A DNA stretch of 22,320 nt, taken from positions 1-22,320 of the forward strand of contig JAEWPX010000028.1 of NCBI GenBank assembly GCA_023399375.1. Reading direction: 5' to 3'. Within the stretch, counting starts at the first letter, position 1, and each line of letters opens with the position of its first letter. Both the position numbers and the translations under genes were made by a program. The notes below the pieces were generated by a model that was given only the letters and a program-made list of their open reading frames with translations, did no database searches and was not told the origin of the DNA. The DNA is from Pseudomonadota bacterium. GTDB lineage: Bacteria; Desulfobacterota; Desulfovibrionia; Desulfovibrionales; Desulfovibrionaceae. Below are positions 7,104 to 15,004 of this stretch, piece after piece.

Positions 7104-9413
7104 CTAGAATTCCAACCGGATGCCGGCCACGGCGTTGAACGGCGCGCCCGGGTAGTAATAGATGGAGGAATCCGCCGTGCTGTCGTCGCTCGAGCGGATG
7201 ACGGCGATATAACGCTGGTCCAGAATGTTCTGGAGATCCAGGGTCAGGGTCACCTTCTTGCTGCCGAGCACGTTGGGGATATCGTAGGCCATGGAGAGGT
7301 CCACGATATGGTAGCCGTTAAGGGACTGCTTGTTCTGGACGTCGCCGTAGCGCAGGTCCATGTAACGGTAGGTCGGCGTGAAGGTGAGCTTGTCGTACTT
7401 GGCGGTCAACCCGAATTTCGCCTGCCACAACGGGACGTCCGGCACCTGGTTGCCCTTGATGTTCAAGGTGGTGTTGAGCGCCGTGTTCAGATTCTTGGTG
7501 AAGGTGAAACGGTTGTAGGAGCCGGCTCCGAAGAGGGTCAGCCAGGACGTGGCCTTCCACGAAGCCTCCAACTCGCCGCCGATGGATTCGGCCTCGGCGT
7601 TGGTCTGGCTGTAGGAGCCGCCGACCAGGTTGTCATAGACGGTGACTTGTTTGTTGTAGTGCCGCGAGTAGTAGAAGGTCGGCGACAGGCTGAACGTGTC
7701 GTTGGCGAAACGTAGGCCGACGTCGAAATTGTCCGCCGTTTCCAGCTTCATGTCGTCCCACAGGCTCTGGAACGTGATGCCGGCGGCCTGAAACTTGGTC
7801 AGGTATTTGGAATAGCCGTTGTAAAACGGCCCCTGGGGCGGACAGGCGTAGGTGCGGCCGTACATGAAGCGGGCCGAGAGCTGGTCGGTCAGGTCGTAAC
7901 TGATGCCGGCGTTGGGCAGCCAGACGTCCTTGGCGGCTTTTTTCGCGCTCAGGCTCGCATTGGGCGTGAGCAGCGTGTCGAGGACATCGTCGTAGGTGCC
8001 GTCCGGCACGCCGGTGGTGTTGTAGGCGGTGACGGAAGGGAAATCGACGGACAGGTAACGCAGGCCCGCGGACAGATGCACCTTGCCGAGGTCGGTTTTG
8101 GTTTGCAGATAGGGCGAATGGAAGATGCGGTCCCCGACCTCGGCCAGGTTGCTCCAACTGCTGAAATAGGAGCCGTAGTCCAGCAGGTTGAAGGTCCGCA
8201 CGCTGGCCGGCACGGGCGGATACATCGCCAGGTTCTGGTACCAGTAGCCGAGCTTGACGGTCACCGGGTCGAGCTTCTGTTCGATCTGGGCGAGATAGCC
8301 GAACTGCCGCTGTTCGTAGTCCATGACGGTGTAGGTGTAGCCGCTGCCGGTCGCCTTGGCGCTGTTGGCGCCCGTATTGTAGCGGCGTCCGTCGTTGCCG
8401 GCGTAATACGGCCTGAAGGAAGCCGTGGCTCCCTGCCAGAGCTTGGCCTCGAGCTTGCCGAACACGGACCATTCGTCGAAATACTGCCGGTTGTAGCCGT
8501 AGTAGGCGTAGTCCACGGACGGAGTGCCGGTCATTTCGCCCGTGAAGTCGAACCCGCGATAAAAGCTCTGGCTCGTGGTCTGGGCGTAGGAAAGCGGACG
8601 GTATTCGTCCTGGTTGAACTTGTTGTAGAGGGCGTAGACTTCGACGTTCACGCGGTTGTCGAAAAAGGGCTGGGCCAGGCCGCCCATGAAATTCAGGCGC
8701 TCGGCTTCGCCCGTGCCGCGCCACTTGTCGGCCAGGGCATGGGAAAACGAGCCGAAGACGCGCGTCCCGGTGGCCAGTTCCCCGGAATCCAGGCGACCGT
8801 AGGTACGGTTGAAATTGTAGGTGCCGAGCTTCTGTTCGACGGTCGCACCCGGCGTATAGGAGGGCCCCAGGACCTGCATGTCCAGCACGCCGGCGGCGTC
8901 GCCGAAGCCGAAGCCCTTGTCGGCCGGGATCGGGCCACGGTACAGGCTCATGGTATTGATGTTTTCCAGGTCGATGTAATTGCCCGAAGCGCCGTAGCCC
9001 GTGGAGATGCCGATGGGCGCGCCGTTTACGGTCTGGGACAGGCTGCCGAAGGTGAAGGCCGACTGGCCGCGGATGCGGATGTTGGACTCGTTGACCAGTC
9101 CGTAGGCGTCCATGGATTCGCTGTTGACCGAAGGCATGAGCTTGTTGAGGACGGTGTAGGGATTGACCTGGGCCGGCCCGCCGAACGTCTCGATGGTTTC
9201 GCGCGGCAAGGTGCTGACGCTGGCCGGTTCCGATTTGTCTTCCACGATGGGGCCGACCTGTTTCGACTCCACGACCTCGATGTCCTGAATCTTGTAGTCC
9301 CCATGCTTCTCTTGTGTTTGTTCCGATCTCCCCTCCTGGGCCCGGGCCGCTTGCAGCGGACACACGCACGCCGACAACAAGGCCGCGACGCAGATGATAC
9401 GACAAAACCGCAT
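7104..9413 (-). CDS. TonB-dependent outer-membrane receptor
   Basis: This 769-residue receptor begins with a signal peptide (MRFCRIICVAALLSACVCPL, cleavage probably after residue 25, AARA). A probable TonB box, IEVVES, lies at 45-50. The plug domain (about 60-185) includes NIRIRGQS at 111-118 and SLYRGPIPADKG at 156-167. The rest is a Tyr- and Asn-rich beta barrel ending in the canonical terminal Phe (RLEF). Such receptors import siderophores, corrinoids or other metal chelates across the outer membrane using TonB/ExbBD energy. The ATG at 9413 is preceded by GGGAGGGAG; an in-frame ATG 27 codons upstream would bury the signal peptide. It is the first gene of the receptor-DUF364-FmdE-binding-protein run and has a long leader. 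The ligand is not identifiable. Confidence 0.93.
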   Translation of the reverse strand: MRFCRIICVAALLSACVCPLQAARAQEGRSEQTQEKHGDYKIQDIEVVESKQVGPIVEDKSEPASVSTLPRETIETFGGPAQVNPYTVLNKLMPSVNSESMDAYGLVNESNIRIRGQSAFTFGSLSQTVNGAPIGISTGYGASGNYIDLENINTMSLYRGPIPADKGFGFGDAAGVLDMQVLGPSYTPGATVEQKLGTYNFNRTYGRLDSGELATGTRVFGSFSHALADKWRGTGEAERLNFMGGLAQPFFDNRVNVEVYALYNKFNQDEYRPLSYAQTTSQSFYRGFDFTGEMTGTPSVDYAYYGYNRQYFDEWSVFGKLEAKLWQGATASFRPYYAGNDGRRYNTGANSAKATGSGYTYTVMDYEQRQFGYLAQIEQKLDPVTVKLGYWYQNLAMYPPVPASVRTFNLLDYGSYFSSWSNLAEVGDRIFHSPYLQTKTDLGKVHLSAGLRYLSVDFPSVTAYNTTGVPDGTYDDVLDTLLTPNASLSAKKAAKDVWLPNAGISYDLTDQLSARFMYGRTYACPPQGPFYNGYSKYLTKFQAAGITFQSLWDDMKLETADNFDVGLRFANDTFSLSPTFYYSRHYNKQVTVYDNLVGGSYSQTNAEAESIGGELEASWKATSWLTLFGAGSYNRFTFTKNLNTALNTTLNIKGNQVPDVPLWQAKFGLTAKYDKLTFTPTYRYMDLRYGDVQNKQSLNGYHIVDLSMAYDIPNVLGSKKVTLTLDLQNILDQRYIAVIRSSDDSTADSSIYYYPGAPFNAVAGIRLEF

Positions 9414-9797
9414 ACTCCCTCCCTTTACGACTTGGTGCCCCGACAACCGGGATGCGCCGCAGGCCGCAGGCCGGTCGGGAGCTTTTCCCCACACTCGCCC
9501 CTGTCCCTTGCCCCGGCGTCCGGCCTTGACGTGTTGCCGGCCGACGTATTCGCCGGCCGGATTTTCTCATGCGCCTTGCCGCCAGCCACGCGTGTCCCGC
9601 CGTTGGCGCGCTCCAGGCGCGGCGCTCCCCGGTCACGCAGTCCCCCCGTGTGTCGGATCGACGCGCCAATGCGGTCGCAGGAGCGCCCGCAACGCCCGGC
9701 CCAGTGCAGCAGGGCTTCAAGCGACAGGCGCATTCCGTCCATTGGCGTGCACGCCGCATGCGACGGAACAGGCGACGAACGCCTTTGCAGCATAAGC
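9414..9797 (-). promoter_or_regulatory. Long structured 5' leader of the TonB-receptor operon; possible riboswitch
   Basis: About 385 bases separate the predicted start of transcription from the receptor ATG, with no convincing gene. On the minus strand it holds TTCCGTC (9768-9762) pairing with GACGGAA (9739-9733) around the palindrome GGCGTGCACGCC. It also holds a 10-pair hairpin CCGGCCGGCG-AATA-CGTCGGCCGG (9560-9537). Parts recall a cobalamin riboswitch: GTGACCGGGGAGC near 9636-9624 and GGCAAGGC near 9580-9573. The diagnostic GGTGAAAATCC and GCCACTG boxes are absent, so the class assignment is weak. Confidence 0.35.
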
Positions 9798-9802
9798 ACG
9801 CA

Positions 9803-9831
9803 CAACTAACGACATGCAAACAAGCAGTCAA
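9803..9831 (-). promoter_or_regulatory. Predicted promoter of the TonB-receptor operon
   Basis: The minus strand reads TTGACT (9831-9826), a 17-base spacer and TAGTTG (9808-9803), within an AT-rich island. The -10 is weak (3 of 6). No clear Fur-type palindrome was seen overlapping it. Confidence 0.35.
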
Positions 9832-10315
9832 TATATCACGAAATTTTTACATGGCGTGACTGTTGTTGCAGGCCATGCTTCTGGCAAGATGCAATCGATA
9901 TGTCTTGAATGTGTGCTTGTACTGTATTAAATTTACCATAGGCAGAGTGCCTATCTGGATCGTTGTGGTATGTAATTGGTCGGGGTTGTATCGCAAAGAG
10001 TCACGCAATGGCAGGCGAGTGACACTCGTATTAGGTATACCGTGTCATGACGCGGAAGATGATGCCGTTTCGGCCTGTTTCACGCGTCTGCGCCAGGCGG
10101 CCGCCGAGCCTTGCGCCGCGGACGCCGGGACAGGACACGGCTTCGACGGGCGCATGGGCCGGTGCTGGCATGGGGGAAGAGACTGAAGGCATGCTCGGCT
10201 TGCCGCCGGCGGCAGGGCGATGTGCGGCGCCGCACTGCACGAAGGCCTGCAGGAAGACCTACGCTGGCCTAGTTTGCGCGATAAGGCGGCGACGGGCGGG
10301 GGGCGTGGCGCTGTT
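9832..10315. other. Gene-poor stretch with short palindromes
   Basis: No reading frame here looks like a real protein. The left half (about 9832-10000) is AT-rich. It contains the perfect hairpin ATAGGCA-GAG-TGCCTAT (9938-9954) and the 13-base palindrome CGAGTGACACTCG (10016-10028), with GGTATACC and GTCATGAC just after it. The right half is GC-rich, lies downstream of cheV and shows no good terminator. Confidence 0.6.
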
Positions 10316-11305
10316 TCAGGTCGTGCCCGCGGTGGGGCTTTCGATGCACTTGCGGGCCAGGTCGGCCAGGATTTCCCGGGCCATCACCTCGGTCTGGGGC
10401 TTGGGAAACTGGCCGTCCGCCCTTACGGATCGGCCCTTGTGCAGTGTTTCCTCGGTGATGAGCGAGGAAAAGAGGTACACCGGCAGGCGGGCCAGTTCCG
10501 GGTCGTCCTTGATGGAGCGGCAGAGGGTGTAGCCGTCCATGACCGGCATCTCCACATCCGAAACCACCACATTGACCAGATCCGTCACGGCGCAGCCTTT
10601 TTCCCTGGCTTCGGCCAGCTTGTTCCGGAGCATGAGCAAGGCTTCCTGGCCGCTGTCGGCCGACTCCACGGTGAACGATTCGTCCTGTTCCAGGGCGCGC
10701 TTGACCATGCGCCGCACGATGGCTTGGTCGTCCACGTGCAGCACGTGGATGTTGCGGTCGGCCTTGACGGCGTTGGCGACGCCGAAAAAGTCCTTGCCGG
10801 AATCCGGGTTCAATTCGATGACGACCTTTTCCAGGTCGAGGATGAAGACGATGTGTCCCTCAAGGTTCACGAGCCCGGTAAAGGCGTTTTGGGAATATTC
10901 ATTGATGTATTTGTCCGGCTTTTCCACATCGGCCCAGCTCAGGCGGTAGATGCGGGTGATGCCGGAGACGAGGAAGGCGGTCATCACCTGATTGAATTCG
11001 GTGATGATCAACTTCTGCGCGTCGCTTTCGACCTGGGGCTGTTCCAGGTAGCGGGCCAGGGCCACCACCGGCACCACTTTGTCCCGGTCCTTGAAGTGGA
11101 ACGCGCCGTACACCGAGTCGTGCGTGGTCAGCGGCGGGCGCATGACCTGCTCGGGGAGCCTCGTGATCTTGAGCACCTTGGCTACATTGATGCCGTAATA
11201 GGCCCTGTAGACCGATTCCCCGGCATGAATGTCGATATAAAAACACATGATCTCGACTTCGTTCGTGCCGACTTCGGTAAGCGCAAGATGCTGCTCGTTG
11301 CTCAT
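10316..11305 (-). CDS. cheV: Chemotaxis coupling protein CheV (CheW-receiver fusion)
   Basis: This 329-residue protein joins an N-terminal CheW-like domain (about 12-170) to a C-terminal response-regulator receiver (about 186-320). The receiver residues are present: acidic D192/D193, phospho-acceptor D250 within SDVEMPVMDG, S280/S281, and K302 in FPKPQ. CheV couples methyl-accepting receptors to the CheA kinase, and its receiver is thought to tune adaptation when phosphorylated. AAAGGA precedes the ATG. No other chemotaxis gene is present in the window, which is common for stand-alone CheV genes. No sigma-28 or sigma-54 promoter was recognised upstream. Confidence 0.95.
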   Translation of the reverse strand: MSNEQHLALTEVGTNEVEIMCFYIDIHAGESVYRAYYGINVAKVLKITRLPEQVMRPPLTTHDSVYGAFHFKDRDKVVPVVALARYLEQPQVESDAQKLIITEFNQVMTAFLVSGITRIYRLSWADVEKPDKYINEYSQNAFTGLVNLEGHIVFILDLEKVVIELNPDSGKDFFGVANAVKADRNIHVLHVDDQAIVRRMVKRALEQDESFTVESADSGQEALLMLRNKLAEAREKGCAVTDLVNVVVSDVEMPVMDGYTLCRSIKDDPELARLPVYLFSSLITEETLHKGRSVRADGQFPKPQTEVMAREILADLARKCIESPTAGTT

Positions 11306-11688
11306 GGGCCATCCTTTGCAAGTTGGAGAAAAACACGGCGATGCTGCCGGGTTCGCCTGACAACCGGAGCCGCGGGAACGCTCGAAAATGTCGTAAGCAA
11401 AGAAACTGTCCGGAGAGCTTCCTCTGCGATGCTTCTAACGATCACATCAAGGAAAGACGGGTGTCAAGGCTTTGCGCGATATCGCCGGCGCAACCGGAAG
11501 GTCGCGGGGAGTGTTGCATCCGTGTTTCTTTGTCGCGGCGGCCTGGGCGTAGGGTTGCTGCGAAGCGACGCCTCGCGAGATGCGTTAAAATGCGCCGGTT
11601 GGCGGTCCTTGCGCGCAGCGGTCCGAGGCGTGCCCGGTAGATAACGCTCTTTGCCGGATTTCGGGACGCGGGTCGCACGCGGAAAGAC
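11306..11688. other. Divergent intergenic region between cheV and the permease
   Basis: This stretch of 383 bases shows no credible gene. It must carry the cheV promoter on the minus strand, but no box pair stood out. The permease promoter and palindrome begin immediately to its right. Confidence 0.55.
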
Positions 11689-11716
11689 TTGACTTGCGTC
11701 GTCATTTGGCTAATTT
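11689..11716 (+). promoter_or_regulatory. Predicted promoter of the permease gene
   Basis: TTGACT (11689-11694), a 16-base spacer and TAATTT (11711-11716). The -10 is poor (3 of 6) and lies inside the palindrome at 11704-11730, an arrangement expected for a repressed promoter. Confidence 0.45.
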
Positions 11717-11730
11717 GCCAATTAGCAAAT
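11704..11730. promoter_or_regulatory. Palindromic operator-like site upstream of the permease
   Basis: ATTTGGCTAATT (11704-11715) and AATTAGCAAAT (11720-11730) form an imperfect inverted repeat around TGCC, with one extra G in the left arm. It is the most AT-rich segment nearby and overlaps the -10. ArsR/SmtB-family metal sensors bind sites of this style, but the regulator is not encoded in the window, so the identity is inferred. Confidence 0.6.
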
Positions 11731-11803
11731 GATTGGCGCGTTGCAGGAAGCCGCCACGCCGCGCGGCGACTGGCGCGCCGCCCTGATAACCAGGAGATTT
11801 AAA

Positions 11804-12892
11804 ATGGAACAGATGGGATGCAAGGCATGCTGCGCGAAAGAGGCTGCGCCCGAGAGCGCGGAGAAGGGCCAAGGGAAGCTCGTCCGCTATCTTTTGCAGC
11901 TCGCGCCGGTCCTGGCCGCCTGGTGGCTGGTCTATGGCCTGCTGCCGGCGTTCTCCCGCCTGCTCACCTACACGGTGTTCGGGCTCGCCCAGGGGAGCCA
12001 TCTCGGCGACTCGCTGGAGTTTTTCTTTTACGACACGCCCAAGGTGCTCATGCTGCTCACCCTCGTGGTTTTCGGCGTGGGCCTCGTCCGGACCTTCTTC
12101 ACCCCCGAGCGCACGCGGAGAATCCTTGCCGGCAAGCGGGAATCCGTCGGCAACGTCATGGCGGCGCTGCTCGGCATCGTCACGCCTTTTTGCTCCTGTT
12201 CCGCGGTGCCGCTTTTCATCGGTTTCGTCACGGCGGGCGTCCCCATGGGGGTGACGTTCTCCTTTCTCATCTCCGCGCCCATGGTCAATGAAATCGCCCT
12301 GGTCCTCCTTTACGGGCTTCTGGGCTGGAAGGTGGCGGCCCTTTATCTCGGCACGGGACTGTCCGTGGCCATCCTCGCGGGGTGGGTGCTCGGGAAGCTC
12401 AACCTGGAGCCGTATGTCGAGGACTGGGTCATGCAGATCCGGACCGATCCTTCCGTCGTTCCCGCGGACGAGCAGACCTGGGGGGATCGCATCGAGGCCG
12501 GTCTGCACGCGGTCAAGGACATCGTCGGCAAGGTCTGGATCTATGTCGTGGCGGGCATCGCGGTGGGAGCCGGAATCCACGGCTACGTGCCCGAAGGATT
12601 CATGGCGTCGATCATGGGCAAGGGCGCGTGGTGGTCGGTGCCGGCCGCCGTTCTGGTCGGCATCCCCATGTATTCCAATGCGGCAGGGATCGTGCCCGTG
12701 GTCGAGGCGCTGCTGGGGAAGGGGGCCGCGCTGGGGACCGTTCTGGCCTTCATGATGGCGGTCATCGCCCTGTCGCTGCCCGAGATGGTGATCCTGCGCA
12801 AGGTGTTAAAGCCCCGCCTGATCCTTGTCTTTGCCGGCGTGGTGGGCCTTGGCATCCTGCTCGTCGGGTATCTTTTCAACGCCCTCGTGTAG
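11804..12892 (+). CDS. DUF318/ArsP-like permease, probable metal(loid) exporter
   Basis: This 362-residue integral membrane protein has about eight to ten hydrophobic segments. The family signature TPFCSCSAVPLFIGF lies at 127-141, with C130 and C132, followed by SAPMVNEIALVLL. The second half repeats the pattern with VGIPMYSNAAGIVPV. The Cys-Ser-Cys pair is the proposed substrate site in ArsP-type permeases that export organoarsenicals, and related permeases are linked to copper or zinc. The cytoplasmic N-terminus adds a metal-binding-like cluster, GCKACCAKE (C6, C9, C10). AGGAG precedes the ATG at 11804. An in-frame ATG at 11729 lies inside the operator and is unlikely. Single-gene transcription under metal control is inferred. 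Confidence 0.87.
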   Translation: MEQMGCKACCAKEAAPESAEKGQGKLVRYLLQLAPVLAAWWLVYGLLPAFSRLLTYTVFGLAQGSHLGDSLEFFFYDTPKVLMLLTLVVFGVGLVRTFFTPERTRRILAGKRESVGNVMAALLGIVTPFCSCSAVPLFIGFVTAGVPMGVTFSFLISAPMVNEIALVLLYGLLGWKVAALYLGTGLSVAILAGWVLGKLNLEPYVEDWVMQIRTDPSVVPADEQTWGDRIEAGLHAVKDIVGKVWIYVVAGIAVGAGIHGYVPEGFMASIMGKGAWWSVPAAVLVGIPMYSNAAGIVPVVEALLGKGAALGTVLAFMMAVIALSLPEMVILRKVLKPRLILVFAGVVGLGILLVGYLFNALV

Positions 12893-12993
12893 GGTGGAAT
12901 CCGCGCGGGACGCCCCGGAGCGTGCGTGTCAGAGACCTGTTGCCGTTGCCTGAAATGTCGTGCTACTCGTGAGGCAAAATGCATGAGGCGAGT

Positions 12994-13833
12994 ATGAAAA
13001 GAATCGACAGGGCTGCAACGCTGACACTTTTGATGACGTGCATGTTTTTGATGGCAGCGCCGTATGGCAGGGCCGCGGAGGGACTCACTCTCGAGGATGC
13101 ATGGCGTGTCATCAAGGAAAAGAAGTTCGTCGATCTCACCCATGCGTTTGCGCCGGGTATTCCGCATTGGAAAGGCTTTCCCGACGAGCAGCTGGAGACC
13201 TTGTATTGGTATGAACCAGGAGTCGGAAAGCTCGGGAGCGGATTTTATGCGCAGTCCTTCACGCATGTGGGACAATGGGGGACGCATGTCGATCCTCCGG
13301 CGCATTTCGCAAAAGGCATGCGCACCGTCGATCGCATCGACGTCAAGGAAATGATCCTCCCGTTCGTGGTGATCGATGTCCATGAAGCCGTTGCCGAAAA
13401 TCCCGATTATACGATGACGCTCGATGACGTGAAAGGCTGGGAGAAAAAGCACGGGCGGATCCCGGAAGGGGCCTTCGTCGCGATGCGGACCGACTGGTCG
13501 AAGCGCTGGCCCAGCATGGACGCCATGCAGAACAGGGACGCCGCGGGGATTGCGCACTATCCCGGTTGGAGCATGGAAGTCCTCAAATATCTCTACGAAG
13601 AGCGCAAGATCACCGCGTCCGGGCACGAGACGACGGATACCGATCCCGGTGTGGCCACGTCCAAGGATGATTACTCCCTGGAGACCTACATATTGAAGAG
13701 CGACCATTATCAAATCGAGCTTCTGGCGCACCTGGACGCAGTGCCCGAAGCCGGCGCATTGCTTGTCGCCACGTTTCCCAAGCCGAAGGACGGCTCGGGA
13801 TTCCCGGCCCGGGTGTTCGCCATTCTGCCTTGA
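12994..13833 (+). CDS. Exported cyclase-family (kynurenine formamidase-like) metallohydrolase
   Basis: This 279-residue protein contains the cyclase-family metal-binding block GQWGTHVDPPAHF at 93-105 (H98, D100, H104), with a further His at 211 (SGHETTDTDPG). This family of metal-dependent hydrolases includes N-formylkynurenine formamidase and related amidases and lactonases. Unlike KynB it carries a signal peptide (residues 1-27, MKRIDRAATLTLLMTCMFLM, cleavage near GRAA), so it should act in the periplasm. An in-frame ATG 15 bases upstream (12979) also has GAGG before it; 12994 gives the better signal peptide. It follows the permease by 101 bases without a visible terminator. The substrate is unknown. 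Confidence 0.85.
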   Translation: MKRIDRAATLTLLMTCMFLMAAPYGRAAEGLTLEDAWRVIKEKKFVDLTHAFAPGIPHWKGFPDEQLETLYWYEPGVGKLGSGFYAQSFTHVGQWGTHVDPPAHFAKGMRTVDRIDVKEMILPFVVIDVHEAVAENPDYTMTLDDVKGWEKKHGRIPEGAFVAMRTDWSKRWPSMDAMQNRDAAGIAHYPGWSMEVLKYLYEERKITASGHETTDTDPGVATSKDDYSLETYILKSDHYQIELLAHLDAVPEAGALLVATFPKPKDGSGFPARVFAILP

Positions 13834-13881
13834 AACCCTGGGGACGGAGCGCGTCTTTTGCCTGATGCGGCGAGGTGTGCG

Positions 13882-14715
13882 TTACGGCTGCCGCGGCACT
13901 GTTTCGTCCATCTCCAAAAAGGTGAGCACAATCCGGGCGAAGGCGGCCGGCGCTTCGAATTGCAGGTGATGGGTGCCGTTTTTGAACTGCACGAGCCAGG
14001 CTCCGGGAATCACGCCGGCAAGGAGCCGCGAACTCTCCGTGCCAACGACCGTATCCGCCGTGCCCACCAGCAGCATGACCGGATTCGTGATCTGCTTCAT
14101 TTTCTCCAAGGGCGTTTCCCAGCCCATCGCCGCCTGAAGCTGTTTCCTGATTGTGGGATTGTCCGGCAGACGAATGCGTTTGAGCGTTGCCGCCACGGCT
14201 TTCCCATCGGTCGAGGTGGCGTGGATGACGGCTTTGTTGATGCGGCCGGGAAAGGAGAGCAGCAGGTTCTGCGTGGTCACGCTGGACTGGGAATACCCGA
14301 GCACGTCCGTTTGGCTGACTCCGAGCGCATCCAGCAGGCCCACGACATCCCGGGCGAAAAGATTGTAATCGAAGGGTTGGCCGTCGTCCGTGCTGTACCC
14401 CATCCCGCGGTTGTCCATGAGGATCAATTGGTGCTTCTTCGCGGCCTCTTCGATGAATTCCGGCGTCCAGTCTTCCATGGTGGCGCCGAGCCCGGTAAGC
14501 AACAGCAGGGGGCTTCCGGAGCCGATCAACTTGTACCCGATTCTGATCCCGTTGGCGATTGTCTGGTAGATGGCGCGGCCCTTGGCGTCAACCGCCGTCT
14601 TTTCGCCGACGGGCAGGATATCCCTGGCCCAGGAGATTGAAGCGCAAAGGCCGAGGAGGAGCAGCAACAGAGACGACACATACATGGTGACGCAGGCGGA
14701 TCTCGTGCGGCGCAT
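13882..14715 (-). CDS. Exported alpha/beta hydrolase
   Basis: This 277-residue alpha/beta-hydrolase has a signal peptide (residues 1-30, hydrophobic SSLLLLLLGLCASISWA). Fold markers are LLLLTGLGATMEDW (oxyanion loop), ILMDNRGMGYS, the nucleophile elbow LGYSQSS with S142, an acid at D221 (VGTADTVV) and H249/H250 (NGTHHLQFEAP). The elbow reads G-x-S-x-S instead of the usual G-x-S-x-G. GGAGGG precedes the ATG at 14715; the frame stays open upstream, but without family similarity. It converges on the cyclase gene, with 48 bases between stops. The 289 bases upstream to the RND gene show no gene and no clear promoter. An esterase or peroxidase-like activity is possible; the substrate is unknown. 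Confidence 0.88.
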   Translation of the reverse strand: MRRTRSACVTMYVSSLLLLLLGLCASISWARDILPVGEKTAVDAKGRAIYQTIANGIRIGYKLIGSGSPLLLLTGLGATMEDWTPEFIEEAAKKHQLILMDNRGMGYSTDDGQPFDYNLFARDVVGLLDALGVSQTDVLGYSQSSVTTQNLLLSFPGRINKAVIHATSTDGKAVAATLKRIRLPDNPTIRKQLQAAMGWETPLEKMKQITNPVMLLVGTADTVVGTESSRLLAGVIPGAWLVQFKNGTHHLQFEAPAAFARIVLTFLEMDETVPRQP

Positions 14716-15004
14716 GGTTTCCCTCCATGGTCTGGCAAGCGAAGTTATCCCTATTGGAACTCCGGCGGCCTTGCAAGCGGGGGCAAGCTGTCGCAGCGCC
14801 GTAAATCTTGCTGCTATCCGCGACGACATGCGGCTTCTCGTCGTTGCGCCCGCAAACCTCAGTCCCGATGCGGCTCGCCGCGGCGCTTTGCCAGGGCGAA
14901 ACTCCGGAGCACAAGCCCATCCCTGTTTTCTGCACGGCTGCCGCTTCCTGGCGCGGGCTCCCCAAGGCGATCCGGACGGCGCTTTCTCCCTGGCGTTTTC
15001 CGCA

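Noticed and set aside
9414..9797. Firm assignment of the receptor leader as a cobalamin riboswitch
   Set aside because: Only fragments match; the GGTGAAAATCC and GCCACTG boxes were not found. Kept as a low-confidence structured leader.
9425..9805. 126-residue minus-strand frame in the receptor leader
   Set aside because: Composition is Arg/Gly/Ala-rich without domains, and it overlaps the structured leader up to the receptor ribosome binding site. Treated as non-coding.
8076..9809. 577-residue plus-strand open frame antisense to the TonB receptor
   Set aside because: It mirrors the GC-rich third codon positions of the real gene on the other strand. It has no recognisable family and no ribosome binding site, while the minus-strand product has a signal peptide, plug and terminal Phe.
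10031..10240. 69-residue minus-strand frame between cheV and the receptor leader
   Set aside because: It is low-complexity Pro/Ala/Arg sequence with no start signal or recognisable features, overlapping short palindromes.
11442..11705. 87-residue Arg-rich minus-strand frame upstream of the permease
   Set aside because: It has no family resemblance, covers the predicted promoter and operator, and has no credible ribosome binding site.
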